A stretch of 64,000 nucleotides of DNA from Planctomycetaceae bacterium (GCA_947490615.1 CANLHK010000006.1:1-64000), one strand, 5' to 3'. Shown: positions 8,604 through 18,062, numbered from the stretch's first letter. The notes: generated by a model from the sequence alone, not told the origin. Translations and numbers: made by a program.

Positions 8604-10298
8604 TCACACCGAGACTTTGAACTGCGCGACGACCTGCTTCAAGCTCGCCACTTGTGCGGCGGTCTCTTCGCTGGCTGCTGCAAGTTCCTCGGAGTTTCCT
8701 GCGTTTTGCTGAGTCACCTTGTCGAGCTCGGTGACGCCCGAATTGATCTGGCCGATTCCCTGCGCCTGCTCACGGCTGGCGTTGGCGATCTGGCCGAGCA
8801 ACTCATTCACCTCACGGGTTCCATCAACGATGGTGCGGAGACTCTTGTCGACATCGGTGCAGATCGACACCGCGCGGTCAGCGCGCGTGGTCGACTGCTC
8901 GATCATCGCAGCGGTCTCGCGTGCAGCCTGTGCAGAACGCTGCGCGAGATTGCGCACCTCTTCTGCAACGACTGCGAACCCCTTGCCAGCCTCTCCTGCG
9001 CGCGCCGCTTCGACGGCCGCGTTCAGTGCGAGAAGGTTGGTCTGGAAGGCGATCTCATCGATCACCTTGAGGACCTTGGCGATCGAGTCACTCGACTGCT
9101 TGATCGCGCCCATGGCCTCCGACATCTTGCCCATTTGCTCCTGGCAAGTGTTGGCATTCGTGCGTGCCTCGTTGGAACGGCTCACTGCGGTCGTGGCGTT
9201 CTGTGCGTTGCGCTCGGTCATGGCGCTCATCTCTTCGAGACTCGCGCTGATCTCTTCGAGGCTTGCGGCCTGCTGGCTTGCGCCACTGGCGACCGACTGA
9301 CTCGTCGAGGAGACTTGTGCGGAGCCCGAGGCGATCTCGCCGGCGCCCTTACGGATGTCCGAAAGAATGCCCTCAAGCTTGCTGACGAACTTGTTGAACC
9401 AGGTCGCCATGCTGCCGAGCTCATCGGTGTTCAGCGCATCGAGACGCTTGGTGAGGTCACCCTCGCCTTCAGCGATGTCACGGACGCGGCTGATCATGGC
9501 GAGCATGGGTCGGCCGAAAGTCATGCGAAGAATCCACGCAAAGCCAAAGGCGCCGAGCAGGATCATGGGAACGGTCCACATCAGACCGCCCGTGACGAAT
9601 CCAGCGACCTGCGCATCCACGCCCGAAAGCGGAATGGCGACTTCGTACGCGCCGTGGGTGGCACCGACCTTCCAGTCTTCCATCGGGAAGCCCAGCGGGT
9701 CCTTGCCATCCTTGTCGGGATCGTTCTCGCCACGCGGTGTGCCGTGGCAGAGCATGCAGCTCTGGTCGAGCGCAATGCTGCGCATGTAGTGCAGCGTGTT
9801 CGTGGCTGGGTCGATGCCGTAGGCAGCGGGATCACCACCCGAAGCGACCTGCTTCTCAAGCCGCTCGAGCAGCGCGAAGCGGAAGGTCCCGGTATCGGGC
9901 TCGTTCTTCTTGTTGCGCGCATCAAAGGCGGCAACCTTGAAGTTGATGTGCTCCCTCTTGGCGGCCTTCTCTGCGGTAATCCAGCCGACCACGACCGGGA
10001 TCGTTCCGAAGAAGCGGCTCTCGGTGTAGTCGCCGCCCTTGGCGACGCTTTCGCCGAGTTCTTTGATGAGCTCCTCTGTCGCGATCGACTTGTTGAGGAA
10101 GAGCTCGCTGGCGTGGTTCTTGGCTTCGTCGGCGACAGCGGTGAACGCTGCGGCCTTCTCGACCATCGCCTCTTCAGCGCTCTTGCGATACCCGATCACG
10201 AAGACGACATAGTTGACGGCCACCGCAATGATCACCAACATCACGGTGAGCGCGACGATCCTTCCCGACAGTGAGCGATTCTTGATCCAGCCGAACAT
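8604..10298 (-). CDS. Methyl-accepting chemotaxis protein with heme-c type sensor domain
   Basis: 564-aa chemoreceptor. It has an N-terminal membrane helix (about 13-36), a periplasmic sensor domain of the Tll0287-like/DUF3365 type containing one CMLCH heme-c attachment motif (residues 181-185), a second membrane helix (about 236-257), a HAMP linker, and a cytoplasmic signalling domain with the conserved hairpin ([20 protein letters not shown]). Signals pass through CheW to CheA; a heme ligand suggests redox, oxygen or NO sensing (inference). The start is fixed by a GGGAGG Shine-Dalgarno 5 nt before the ATG; an upstream in-frame start would add 34 poorly hydrophobic residues. No other chemotaxis genes are nearby. 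Confidence 0.9.
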   Translation of the reverse strand: MFGWIKNRSLSGRIVALTVMLVIIAVAVNYVVFVIGYRKSAEEAMVEKAAAFTAVADEAKNHASELFLNKSIATEELIKELGESVAKGGDYTESRFFGTIPVVVGWITAEKAAKREHINFKVAAFDARNKKNEPDTGTFRFALLERLEKQVASGGDPAAYGIDPATNTLHYMRSIALDQSCMLCHGTPRGENDPDKDGKDPLGFPMEDWKVGATHGAYEVAIPLSGVDAQVAGFVTGGLMWTVPMILLGAFGFAWILRMTFGRPMLAMISRVRDIAEGEGDLTKRLDALNTDELGSMATWFNKFVSKLEGILSDIRKGAGEIASGSAQVSSTSQSVASGASQQAASLEEISASLEEMSAMTERNAQNATTAVSRSNEARTNANTCQEQMGKMSEAMGAIKQSSDSIAKVLKVIDEIAFQTNLLALNAAVEAARAGEAGKGFAVVAEEVRNLAQRSAQAARETAAMIEQSTTRADRAVSICTDVDKSLRTIVDGTREVNELLGQIANASREQAQGIGQINSGVTELDKVTQQNAGNSEELAAASEETAAQVASLKQVVAQFKVSV

Positions 10299-10459
10299 TC
10301 GGACCTCCCGGACTCGCGGTCCGTAGACTCTGCTTCGCCTCGGGGTAGACCGAGCGGGCTCCGCGAAGACTCGCGGGCTGCCAAGCGAGACATCGGGCAC
10401 GCGATGCCCTCACTTCAGCAATGCAAGGCGAACGGGGAATCCGCCTACGAGCGTGCTGC

Positions 10460-11095
10460 TCATGCGCGTGCGAAGCGGGGAATCCGCCCGAGGAACGCTT
10501 CGAAATCAGCGTGTTCCGTGGGCTTTCCGCGAACGAGATCGGTGTCGGGATCAATGCGCGCACGAGGTGGAACTCGCGTGATGCGAACGCGAGCGTGCTC
10601 ACCATCGAAGGTGATCTCATCAAGATTCCCGTAGCGCGTGGCGATCGTGCCCACGGACACCTCGCCGAAGCCCGCGCGCGTCAGCGCCTCCGCAAAAATG
10701 TGCGCCGCGCACTCGCTCACCACGCGGATGTGCACGGTGGGATCGAGATCAAACTCGCCGCGCACGGCGCGACCGTACACCGCGGGCGCAGCTCGATCCG
10801 CAGCGTCCCGATCATGAACCAGCATCGTTTCCTCGAGCGTTGAGAGCACGGAAAGCGTCTCTTGCATCGTCGCCTCAATGCGCAAGAGTCGAGCGAGCTC
10901 GCCCGCATGCGACTCCTCCATTGCCTGCGCGTGGGCGCGAAGCAATGCTCGCGAGGGCCGCGCCGAACCACGCTGCGCGCGCTGCTCGCCCATCGCCAAA
11001 TCGATCGCGGCATCCACCGATTCAGTGCGTCCTGCGAGGAGCGCGCGAACCGCTCCGCGGGCAAACTCATCGGTCTTTCCTCGGTCCGCGCTCAT
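10460..11095 (-). CDS. Hypothetical protein, 211 aa
   Basis: Soluble protein with a helical N-terminal half (repeated Glu/Arg/Leu heptads such as ELARLLRIEATMQETLSVL) and a C-terminal alpha/beta half with strands VHIRVVSECAAHIF and ARVRITRVPPRARI. I recognise no family. The start is placed at 11095, where a TACACT hexamer lies 6 nt upstream; a longer frame starting at 11164 would run into the divergent neighbour. It is transcribed divergently from yceH with overlapping -10 elements, so the two may be co-regulated. Confidence 0.75.
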   Translation of the reverse strand: MSADRGKTDEFARGAVRALLAGRTESVDAAIDLAMGEQRAQRGSARPSRALLRAHAQAMEESHAGELARLLRIEATMQETLSVLSTLEETMLVHDRDAADRAAPAVYGRAVRGEFDLDPTVHIRVVSECAAHIFAEALTRAGFGEVSVGTIATRYGNLDEITFDGEHARVRITRVPPRARIDPDTDLVRGKPTEHADFEAFLGRIPRFARA

Positions 11096-11101
11096 AGGCG
11101 G

Positions 11102-11111
11102 AGTGTACGCT
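11102..11111. promoter_or_regulatory. Overlapping divergent -10 elements
   Basis: Plus strand TACGCT (11106-11111) is 6 nt before the yceH ATG. Minus strand TACACT (11107-11102) is 6 nt before the ATG of the 211-aa gene. The hexamers share two bases, so two RNA polymerases could not occupy both at once. Both transcripts would be leaderless. Confidence 0.6.
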
Positions 11112-11117
11112 GCCACG

Positions 11118-11771
11118 ATGGACCCACTGCTCCCAGACGAATGCCGCGTGCTTGGCACGCTCATCGAGAAGGCCTTTACGACCCCAGGTCAGTATCCGCT
11201 CTCGTTGAATGGGCTCGTCACTGGCGTGAACCAGAAGAACAACCGCGATCCCGTCGTCGAGATCGATGAAGACCGCGCGCTGCGCGCCGTCGATGGATTG
11301 CGCGCGCGAGGATTAGCGCGCGATGTGAGCTTCACGGGTTCGCGCGTGGAGAAGTACCGACACACCGGCGGCGATGGGCTTGGTGTGCGCGCGCCCGAAC
11401 TCGCCATCCTTGCGGAGATGCTGCTGCGAGGGCCACAGACCGTGGGCGAATTGCGGGGCCGCGCGAGCCGCATGCAGCCGCTCGAATCGCTTGAGGCAGT
11501 GGAGAGTTTGCTCGCCCAACTTGCGACACGCGCAGAGCCGTTGGCACCATTGGTTCGCGAGATCCCACCTGCTCCAGGATCGCGCGCACCGCGTTGGATG
11601 CAGTTGCTGTGCGAGGATCTCCATCCAGTCAGTCTTGCTGCGGCAACGACGGGAAGCAGCAGCGAGCGCGCCGCGGTCCGCGCACCGTCGGTCGATGCAT
11701 TGGCGGCGCTAGAAGCGCGGGTCACGGCGTTGGAATCGATCGTCGCAGACCTTCGCGCGATGCAGACCTGA
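11118..11771 (+). CDS. yceH: DUF480 family protein YceH
   Basis: 217-aa protein matching the YceH/DUF480 family: the start LLPDECRVLGTLIEKAFTTP, then YPLSLNGLVTGVNQKNNRDPV, and the second winged-helix-like half beginning RAPELAILAEMLLRGPQTVGELR are family hallmarks. The fold is two tandem winged helices; the cellular role is unknown. The C-terminal ~30 residues form a predicted short coiled coil (LAALEARVTALESIV), as in E. coli YceH. The start at 11118 fits both the family N-terminus and a TACGCT element 6 nt upstream; a longer open frame starts well inside the divergent gene and is rejected. Confidence 0.9.
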   Translation: MDPLLPDECRVLGTLIEKAFTTPGQYPLSLNGLVTGVNQKNNRDPVVEIDEDRALRAVDGLRARGLARDVSFTGSRVEKYRHTGGDGLGVRAPELAILAEMLLRGPQTVGELRGRASRMQPLESLEAVESLLAQLATRAEPLAPLVREIPPAPGSRAPRWMQLLCEDLHPVSLAAATTGSSSERAAVRAPSVDALAALEARVTALESIVADLRAMQT

Positions 11772-11777
11772 TCGCGT

Positions 11778-13187
11778 TCAGGAGATTCCGTAGCCTGAAA
11801 TCGTCGCGGGGTTCTCGCCGTCGATGCGCTCTCGAAGCACGAGATATCCGCGTGTCGAGAGATCAAAGGCCAGCGTGAACAGATAGGCCGCGACCGTCGC
11901 GTCGAGGATGCCATTCCAGAACCCAACCATGAGCGCGATCAATCGATCGGGGCCGAACAGTGCCGCCACATCGGCGGCGTGATTGGCGCTCAGCGCGCGT
12001 CCCGCATCACCGCCGAACGACGCAAGCAGCCCATCGACCGCGGACGACGCGGCGCCGACGACACCCGTCACGAGCAGACCACCGAACACAAGCGCGACCA
12101 GTGACCCTGCGAGAATCCCCAACCAGAGCAGCGGTCGTGCGAGGACCAGCGCCGCTGCGCGAGTGATCGCGTCGCCTGCATCACAGTCCTCAACGGCGAT
12201 CGCGGCGGGCATCAAAGGGAATCCCGCGATCGTGGTCAGCGCGAGAATGGACCCCATCAACGCGAACACGATTGGCACCACGAACAGTGCGCCACTCAGC
12301 ACATTGAGCACTGGAACGCGCAGCAAGAGCACGAACACGAAGACCACCAGTGCGAACGCGCTGATGAGAAGCGTTGGCAGGACGGGAAGTGAAACGAGAT
12401 TCAGCAGACGGGCTCGGGCGTACTGTGCGCCCTCGGTGGGAGAGAGTCGCCCACCACGGCCAGCGTGGACCGCCGCCATGCGACACGATCCGCCAGCCAA
12501 CACCGTCACGATGCAGAGAACGATCACCAACGCGAGTCCGAAGACGACGGGCGCTTGATGGATTGCCGTCATCGGAAGGGTGAAGACAGCAGCCACCACC
12601 GCGCCGAGCGCAGCGTTGAAGTCGAGTCGCAGCAATCCCGCACTGGCCTGCTGCACTGCCATGCGCTCCGCGTGCAAGAGCACTGTGGCGAGGCCTCGCG
12701 GCGCAGTCTCCTCGATGACGAGCATCGCCTCCGCGGCGCGTTGCCGAAGACGAATCAACTCAGGATCGTCTTTGGCTGCCCCATTGGCGAGCCGATCGGC
12801 GACCTTCCTTTCCGTGGCCGCGCGCACGCACGCTGCCAAATCGCCGCGAGAGAGCGCAGGAGTCGTCGTCCCCCCCGCCTCTGCGCGCGATTCGGTCTCG
12901 AGTTCGCTGACCTCTTCACTGGCGACTCGTGCAGCGGCCGCGCGAGCGCGCTCGAGGCCGAGTTCCAACTCGGTCGTCGAGAGTGGTGCAGCGTTCAACC
13001 CGCGCGGGCCGTAGGACTTTCCGCTCGCGAGATCCACCAGTGGCGCGAGACCCGCGATGAGCAGCACCGCGAGCAACGCAATGGGCATGCGCGCGGGTTG
13101 CAGCGCACTCGTGACGGCCGAGAACATGAACGCGAGGCACGATGTCGTGGCGCCGCGCTGCGTGACAGATCCGAGTGGCGAGTCCAT
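11778..13187 (-). CDS. Multi-pass integral membrane protein, unknown function
   Basis: 469-aa protein with an N-terminal membrane helix, a ~130-residue Ala/Glu-rich soluble segment (DLASGKSYGPRGLNAAPLS followed by helical repeats), then about six more membrane helices separated by short loops. The distribution resembles exporter-like or DUF975/DUF4013-type membrane proteins, but no signature can be assigned. A TACCAT element 7 nt upstream of 13187 and the following hydrophobic helix support this start over a frame beginning 171 nt earlier. Its stop is 6 nt from the end of yceH (convergent). Confidence 0.75.
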   Translation of the reverse strand: MDSPLGSVTQRGATTSCLAFMFSAVTSALQPARMPIALLAVLLIAGLAPLVDLASGKSYGPRGLNAAPLSTTELELGLERARAAAARVASEEVSELETESRAEAGGTTTPALSRGDLAACVRAATERKVADRLANGAAKDDPELIRLRQRAAEAMLVIEETAPRGLATVLLHAERMAVQQASAGLLRLDFNAALGAVVAAVFTLPMTAIHQAPVVFGLALVIVLCIVTVLAGGSCRMAAVHAGRGGRLSPTEGAQYARARLLNLVSLPVLPTLLISAFALVVFVFVLLLRVPVLNVLSGALFVVPIVFALMGSILALTTIAGFPLMPAAIAVEDCDAGDAITRAAALVLARPLLWLGILAGSLVALVFGGLLVTGVVGAASSAVDGLLASFGGDAGRALSANHAADVAALFGPDRLIALMVGFWNGILDATVAAYLFTLAFDLSTRGYLVLRERIDGENPATISGYGIS

Positions 13188-13194
13188 GGCGCGG

Positions 13195-13200
13195 ATGGTA
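13195..13200 (-). promoter_or_regulatory. -10-like hexamer TACCAT, leaderless arrangement
   Basis: Minus strand TACCAT ends 7 nt before the ATG of the membrane protein gene. No clear -35 is visible. Confidence 0.4.
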
Positions 13201-13301
13201 CGGACTCGCCACGCGCGGCGCAGAGCACTGGAACGCGCGCGCGAATCGCTGTGATTCGGCCGCAGAATGCCAATCTCGCTTGGACGCAACGGGACCGATG
13301 C

Positions 13302-13307
13302 TATCGT
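13302..13307 (+). promoter_or_regulatory. -10-like hexamer TATCGT before the zinc-ribbon gene
   Basis: TATCGT lies 6 nt upstream of the ATG. The GGAGG in between abuts the start codon directly and is too close to act as a normal Shine-Dalgarno. Confidence 0.4.
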
Positions 13308-13313
13308 CGGAGG

Positions 13314-13679
13314 ATGCTCATCCGTTCGAGTGATAGGTCGAGGCTCCATCGACGCCAATGCGTCGCGTGTGGCTACTCAGGCCGCTCGGTCGAACAAGCG
13401 GGAGCTGCGCATGCCAGCGGAAATCCAGGTTCAGCGGGTCCGTCCCACTGCCCGCGCTGCTCCTGCGACTTCTCCTCGAGACCTCCACGCAGTTACGCAG
13501 AGATGGAAGGCATCGACACACTCGAGCCAGCACACGCACGCGCGGCACGAGCCAGCGCAATGATGGCCAGACCACGGGAGTGGCGCCTTGTGGAGCGATG
13601 GCTCATCTTCATGTTCCTCATGTGCGTGATCGGCATGAGCATGTTGGCGGTGGCAATCGCTGCGATGCCGACGAGGTAG
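13314..13679 (+). CDS. Small zinc-ribbon protein with C-terminal membrane helix
   Basis: 121-aa protein. Two Cys pairs, CVAC (16-19) and CPRC (46-49), can form a zinc ribbon. They are followed by the RPPRSYAEMEG segment (about 56-66), a short charged stretch and one hydrophobic helix (about 95-117) that would anchor it in the inner membrane. Function is unknown. The frame is open much further upstream against the neighbouring minus-strand gene; the ATG chosen is the first in the free intergenic region and carries a TATCGT element 6 nt before it. It lies between divergent and codirectional genes with no obvious partner. Confidence 0.6.
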   Translation: MLIRSSDRSRLHRRQCVACGYSGRSVEQAGAAHASGNPGSAGPSHCPRCSCDFSSRPPRSYAEMEGIDTLEPAHARAARASAMMARPREWRLVERWLIFMFLMCVIGMSMLAVAIAAMPTR

Positions 13680-13742
13680 CGTTTCGCGCCGCAGCGCGGA
13701 CTCAACAGCATCCATCGAAGCCGTCACCCACGGGTTTCCCCG

Positions 13743-13748
13743 TACACT
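13743..13748 (+). promoter_or_regulatory. -10-like hexamer TACACT, leaderless arrangement
   Basis: TACACT ends 7 nt before the ATG of the M20 dipeptidase gene. Transcription starting at or next to the ATG would leave no room for a ribosome-binding site. Confidence 0.5.
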
Positions 13749-13755
13749 CCGCCGC

Positions 13756-15198
13756 ATGACGACTCAAACCTCGAATTCGCCCGCGAGCGCGGCGCTTCCC
13801 ACCACGCCGTCCATTCTCGCTGAGGTTGAGCGCGGCCTTCCCAACTCCATCGAGCGGCTCTGCGACTTCCTTCGGATTCCGAGTGTCAGCACCGATCCAG
13901 CGCACGATGCCGACACGCGTCGCTGCGCCGACTGGTTGGTCACAGAGCTCCGCGCGCTGGGTTTCACTGCAGAATCCGCCAAGACCATCGGCCATCCGAT
14001 GGTGCTCGCGCATCATCCTGGCGCTGGTCCTGCAGCTGCTGCGCGACCACGAGTTCTCTACTACGGGCACTACGACGTGCAGCCCGCCGACCCCGTTGAG
14101 CTTTGGAAGAGTCCGCCATTTGAGCCCGTGATCGTTGACGGTCCGCGCGGCAAGCGCGTCGTGGCTCGCGGTGCGGTCGACGACAAGGGTCAGGTCATGG
14201 GAATCGTCGAAGCACTGCGCGCGTGGCACACCCTCGCAGGCGGACCGCCCTGCCCCGTCACGCTCATGATCGAAGGCGAAGAAGAGTCAGGGAGCAAGAG
14301 CCTCGAGCCGTTCATGCACGCTGCCAGGGCGAAGCTCGCGGCCGATGTCTGCATCGTGTCGGACACGGGGATGTGGAACATCGAGACTCCAGCGATCACC
14401 ACGCGCCTTCGCGGACTCGTCTATATGGAGTTCACGGTGCACGGTCCCTCGCGCGACCTGCACAGCGGCATGTACGGCGGTGCCGTGGCAAACCCAATCA
14501 ACACCGTCGCGCGAATTCTCTCCGACCTGCACGATGCGGACCGTCGCATCACGATTCCTGGGTTCTACGACGGGGTTGCTGAGTTGTCGCCCGCGGTCAA
14601 GCAGCAGTGGGAGTCGCTTGGATTCAGCGATCAGGCGTTCCTTGGCGACATCGGACTCAGCAAGGGCCAAGGCGAGGCCGGCCGCTCGACGCTCGAGCGA
14701 ACTTGGTCGCGTCCAACTTGCGATGTGAACGGCGTGTTCGGCGGCTACACAGGGAAGGGCGCGAAGACCGTCATCGGCGCGCACGCGACCGCCAAGGTCA
14801 GTTTCCGACTCGTCTCCAAGCAGGATCCCGTGAAGATCGCCGCTGCGTTTGAGGCGTTCGTGCGCGCCCGTCTCCCTGAGGGCTGCACCGTCGAATTCGA
14901 GAGCCACGGCACCAACCCCGCGATTGAGGTCAGCGAGAGCTCGCGCTTCCTCGCCGCAGCCAACCGCGGCCTCGCGACGGTGTTTGCCAAAGCTCCGCTC
15001 TTGATTGGTTGTGGCGGCAGCATTCCCGCCGTGGGCTCGATCCAGCGGATTCTCGGCATGGATTCGCTGCTCATCGGCTTTGGACTCGATGACGACTGCG
15101 TGCACTCCCCCAACGAGAAGTTCGAACTCGAGTGCTACCGAAACGCCATCCGAAGCCACGCGGCGATTCTTGGTGAGCTCGCGCTGCTCTCGCGTTAG
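13756..15198 (+). CDS. M20 family metallo-dipeptidase
   Basis: 480-aa zinc-dependent peptidase of the M20/ArgE/DapE/CNDP dipeptidase group. Metal-binding and catalytic motifs are present in order: YGHYDVQP (His ligand and adjacent Asp), GAVDDKGQV (bridging Asp), EGEEESGS (catalytic Glu-Glu pair), a later VSDTGMW Asp, and the C-terminal CVHSPNEKFEL His. The lid/dimerisation domain (LHSGMYGGAVANP) lies in the middle. Length is normal. No signal peptide is seen, so it acts in the cytoplasm, probably cleaving small peptides. The stop overlaps the stop of a small convergent gene by 4 nt. Confidence 0.93.
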   Translation: MTTQTSNSPASAALPTTPSILAEVERGLPNSIERLCDFLRIPSVSTDPAHDADTRRCADWLVTELRALGFTAESAKTIGHPMVLAHHPGAGPAAAARPRVLYYGHYDVQPADPVELWKSPPFEPVIVDGPRGKRVVARGAVDDKGQVMGIVEALRAWHTLAGGPPCPVTLMIEGEEESGSKSLEPFMHAARAKLAADVCIVSDTGMWNIETPAITTRLRGLVYMEFTVHGPSRDLHSGMYGGAVANPINTVARILSDLHDADRRITIPGFYDGVAELSPAVKQQWESLGFSDQAFLGDIGLSKGQGEAGRSTLERTWSRPTCDVNGVFGGYTGKGAKTVIGAHATAKVSFRLVSKQDPVKIAAAFEAFVRARLPEGCTVEFESHGTNPAIEVSESSRFLAAANRGLATVFAKAPLLIGCGGSIPAVGSIQRILGMDSLLIGFGLDDDCVHSPNEKFELECYRNAIRSHAAILGELALLSR

Positions 15199-15383
15199 CG
15201 CGAGCGCTGTTTCCCACGCGCCAGAGCGGTCGGCGTGCGATACCGCGTGCGCAATCGTCGGGTGTCGGCGACCAGTTCCGCCAATCGGCAGGCGTCGTCG
15301 ACGCGGTTCACCATCACCTTGAGGATGAGGACCGCCGCGATGAAACCGGCAACGATGGCGAGCACGATCGAGAGCGAGGTCAT
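15195..15383 (-). CDS. Small single-pass membrane protein
   Basis: 62-aa reading frame: a strong N-terminal membrane helix (LSIVLAIVAGFIAAVLILKV) followed by a basic cytoplasmic tail rich in Arg. It fits the gap between two genes and its end overlaps the dipeptidase stop by 4 nt. It has no recognised domain, and no clear Shine-Dalgarno is seen, so it remains a prediction. Confidence 0.5.
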   Translation of the reverse strand: MTSLSIVLAIVAGFIAAVLILKVMVNRVDDACRLAELVADTRRLRTRYRTPTALARGKQRSR

Positions 15384-15462
15384 GCTGCAACGATCGACTC
15401 GAAACGCCTTCGAGTTGAGTTCGCTCCGCTTCGCCGCGGCAATGGTTGCGCGGCGCGTTGGC

Positions 15463-15468
15463 TACACT
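15463..15468 (+). promoter_or_regulatory. -10-like hexamer TACACT, leaderless arrangement
   Basis: TACACT ends 7 nt before the ATG at 15476. This supports that start over an in-frame start 30 nt earlier. Confidence 0.5.
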
Positions 15469-15475
15469 GCGCGCC

Positions 15476-17992
15476 ATGACGGCCCGATTGGTTTCTGCCA
15501 GCCTTGCACTCCTTCTTGCGTTGGTTCTCGGAAGCGAAGCCTTGGCGCAATCGATCGACGTGAAGCTCCTCCATTTTGGAGTCGGCGATCTCGCGCGCGG
15601 CGGAGGGCCACTCGCAGTTCAGGTGCAGTTCACGAGCAACCTCGATCGCCCCACCGAGATTGAAGCCGTCTGGGAAGTACCCAGCGCCGACCTCGACATC
15701 GCTGAACACGCACGACGCCTCGTTCTGAATCCTGGACAAGCGCAGCGGCGTTGGCTCTATGCGGAGATTCCGCCGTGGCAAGAGGGCACGCTGCAGACGG
15801 CGATCTTTGACTTGCGGCTCTATGAAGTCGCTGGCGGCGAGCGGGTGCGCGATCTTGGCACCGTGAAACTCGCGCCGTCGATTGCCGCGAATCCGCCGCG
15901 CATTCTTGGTCTCTCCGACGACGCAATCCTCGTGGTGGGTTCGCGCGTCGCGGGGCTGGACATCTTCGAGCAGCGTGGACCCGCCGGCACGATCCCGTCG
16001 ATGCACACGACCACGCTTCTGGCGAAGATCTCCGACGCGGAAGCATTTCCTGATCGATGGGAAGGTCTCGCGCAGTTCGACACCATCGCGTGGATCGACG
16101 GCGCCATCACCCCTGCACGCTTGAGCGAAGAAGCGGCGCAAGCGATCATCGCGTGGACAGAGCGCGGCGGAAACTTCATCATCGCCATGCCAGGTGCGGG
16201 CGATCCATGGTCGGTCGGCGCCAGCGCGCGTCATCACTTCAGTGACCTTCTGCCCTCGGTGGCTCCGACTCGCATCGACGATGTGCCGTTGCGCGAGATC
16301 CTTCCGATGCTCTCGCTCAATGACACGCTGCGCGATGCCACGACCAAGACGCGTCTCGCGGTGTTTGACGAGCGTGCACTTGATCGAGGTTGGCGGCCGT
16401 TTGTCGCGACGCCCGCGACAAAGGCCGCTGATGGAACTCTCGCCGCAGACCTCGGTCCCTACGACGGGAAGCTCGTCGGCATTCGTCGTGAGTTTGGCTT
16501 CGGGCACATCACGCTTCTCGGGATCGATATCGAGGAACTCTCTTCGCGCGCGTTGCAGGTACCCGCGCTCCCTCAAGGCGATGTGTTTTGGAATCGCCTC
16601 CTTGGTCGGCGCGCCGACACGCCGTCAGGTTCCGAGTACACCGCGCTTGAGAAAGCGCAGCGCCTCGAGGCCAAGGGCGGCTACACCCGCGACATCGGCG
16701 ATGGCACGGTCGTTCTCGAATCGATCGGCCTCTCGGGACAAGCTGCGGTGGGTGTGCTCGCTGCCACGGCCGTCTTCGGTCTCTACTGGCTCGTCGCTGG
16801 CCCGCTCGGTTTTGCAGCGCTCAAGGCGATGAAGCGCGAGCGACTCGCGTGGCTCGTCTATGTCTGCGTGGCTGCGGCCTTCACGGGGGGCATTCTCTTT
16901 CTTGGGCGAGGTCTCGCTGGACGCACGCCACATGCGAGTCATCTCACCGTGCTCGATATGGTGGAGCGCGCGCCTGGTGAAAGCGACATCACGCAATCGC
17001 AGCGACGACGCGCGACGAGTTGGGTCTCGGTGTTCGCGCCGCGCTATGGAGAGATCGAGCTCGCACTCGACCCGACGAGCGAAGCGATGACGCGCAACAC
17101 TCTCTCGTCTTGGAGACCTTCGGGATCCTCACCAGAGGGCTTTCCAAGTCGCGAGCGCTATCAAGTTCCGCTCGACCGTCCCAATCGTGCGCGGGTTCCT
17201 TCTCGCGCCACCACGGTCGACTTCAAGGCGCAGTGGCTCGGTGCGCTGCGCGAAGGTTGGGGCAGCATGCCGCGCGTGCAGACGCCGATCGCGGTGCGGC
17301 TCGGACTCGATGCGAGCACGCCCACGATCACGCTGACTGGTTCGCTCACGCACGATCTCCCCGGACCGCTGACCGATGTCACGGTCATCCACATCTGGCC
17401 CAAGCAAAATCCGCTTCAGGCACTCGCGCTCGCTGAGGCGGGCGCGACTCCAGTTCGGCGCTATGTCGGGCAGCTGCCCAATCGCGGCGCGATGTTCCAC
17501 GCAGGCGCATGGAAGGCCGGCGAATCGCTCGATCTTGCTCGAGTCTTCGGACCGCCGCTGCCGTTGAGCAATCGCACGGGGCTTGAGAAGACCATCGATG
17601 AGAAGTACTCCAAGACGATCCAGCAACAGGCCAGCACAACCTACGGCATCGCCACTTCTGAGATCAACCTCGTCGACTCGCTGACCATGCAGTCGATCTT
17701 CGGCATGCTCACGCCGCCGCGCTACCTCACCAATTCGAGCCTGAACGGCGGACCATTGCGGCTTCCCCGGTTGAGCGGTCGCGAACTGGATCTCTCGACT
17801 TGGTGGTCGCAACCGTGCGTGATCGTGATGGGCTGGCTGGAAGCAGCTCCCCTGCCCTTTGACATGACGCTTGATGAACAACCGCTGCAGAGTTCAGGCC
17901 GAATCCTGGTCCGCTGGGTGATTCCGCTGCCAGCCGAGAGCTACTGGATTGTTCCTGAGAAATTCCCCCGCGCCACGCGAGACCTCGGGTGA
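15476..17992 (+). CDS. Secreted/membrane protein with glutamine-amidotransferase-like domain
   Basis: 838-aa protein with a signal peptide ending near ALAQS, an N-terminal beta-rich domain (about 25-140), an alpha/beta region that resembles the class I glutamine-amidotransferase-like folds seen in periplasmic DUF4159/DUF4350-type proteins (AQFDTIAWIDGAITPARLSE, WTERGGNFIIAMPGAGDPW), two membrane helices (about 425-450 and 460-480), and a C-terminal extracytoplasmic beta-rich domain. No catalytic Cys/His pair is apparent, so the domain may only bind. In planctomycetes such proteins sit beside ABC exporters; here an ABC ATPase follows 70 nt downstream, suggesting a shared operon, though no separate permease is present. 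Confidence 0.75.
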   Translation: MTARLVSASLALLLALVLGSEALAQSIDVKLLHFGVGDLARGGGPLAVQVQFTSNLDRPTEIEAVWEVPSADLDIAEHARRLVLNPGQAQRRWLYAEIPPWQEGTLQTAIFDLRLYEVAGGERVRDLGTVKLAPSIAANPPRILGLSDDAILVVGSRVAGLDIFEQRGPAGTIPSMHTTTLLAKISDAEAFPDRWEGLAQFDTIAWIDGAITPARLSEEAAQAIIAWTERGGNFIIAMPGAGDPWSVGASARHHFSDLLPSVAPTRIDDVPLREILPMLSLNDTLRDATTKTRLAVFDERALDRGWRPFVATPATKAADGTLAADLGPYDGKLVGIRREFGFGHITLLGIDIEELSSRALQVPALPQGDVFWNRLLGRRADTPSGSEYTALEKAQRLEAKGGYTRDIGDGTVVLESIGLSGQAAVGVLAATAVFGLYWLVAGPLGFAALKAMKRERLAWLVYVCVAAAFTGGILFLGRGLAGRTPHASHLTVLDMVERAPGESDITQSQRRRATSWVSVFAPRYGEIELALDPTSEAMTRNTLSSWRPSGSSPEGFPSRERYQVPLDRPNRARVPSRATTVDFKAQWLGALREGWGSMPRVQTPIAVRLGLDASTPTITLTGSLTHDLPGPLTDVTVIHIWPKQNPLQALALAEAGATPVRRYVGQLPNRGAMFHAGAWKAGESLDLARVFGPPLPLSNRTGLEKTIDEKYSKTIQQQASTTYGIATSEINLVDSLTMQSIFGMLTPPRYLTNSSLNGGPLRLPRLSGRELDLSTWWSQPCVIVMGWLEAAPLPFDMTLDEQPLQSSGRILVRWVIPLPAESYWIVPEKFPRATRDLG

Positions 17993-18062
17993 AGCGTTCG
18001 ATCACTCGCCACTTGCATGAGTTCGTTTCGCTGCAGCCTTCGCCCCTGACGGATCCCTCCCC

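Noticed and set aside
12465-13313. Upstream extension of the zinc-ribbon gene frame (to 404 aa)
   Set aside because: It lies antisense to the membrane protein gene; only the part from 13314 has plausible protein character and a promoter-like element.
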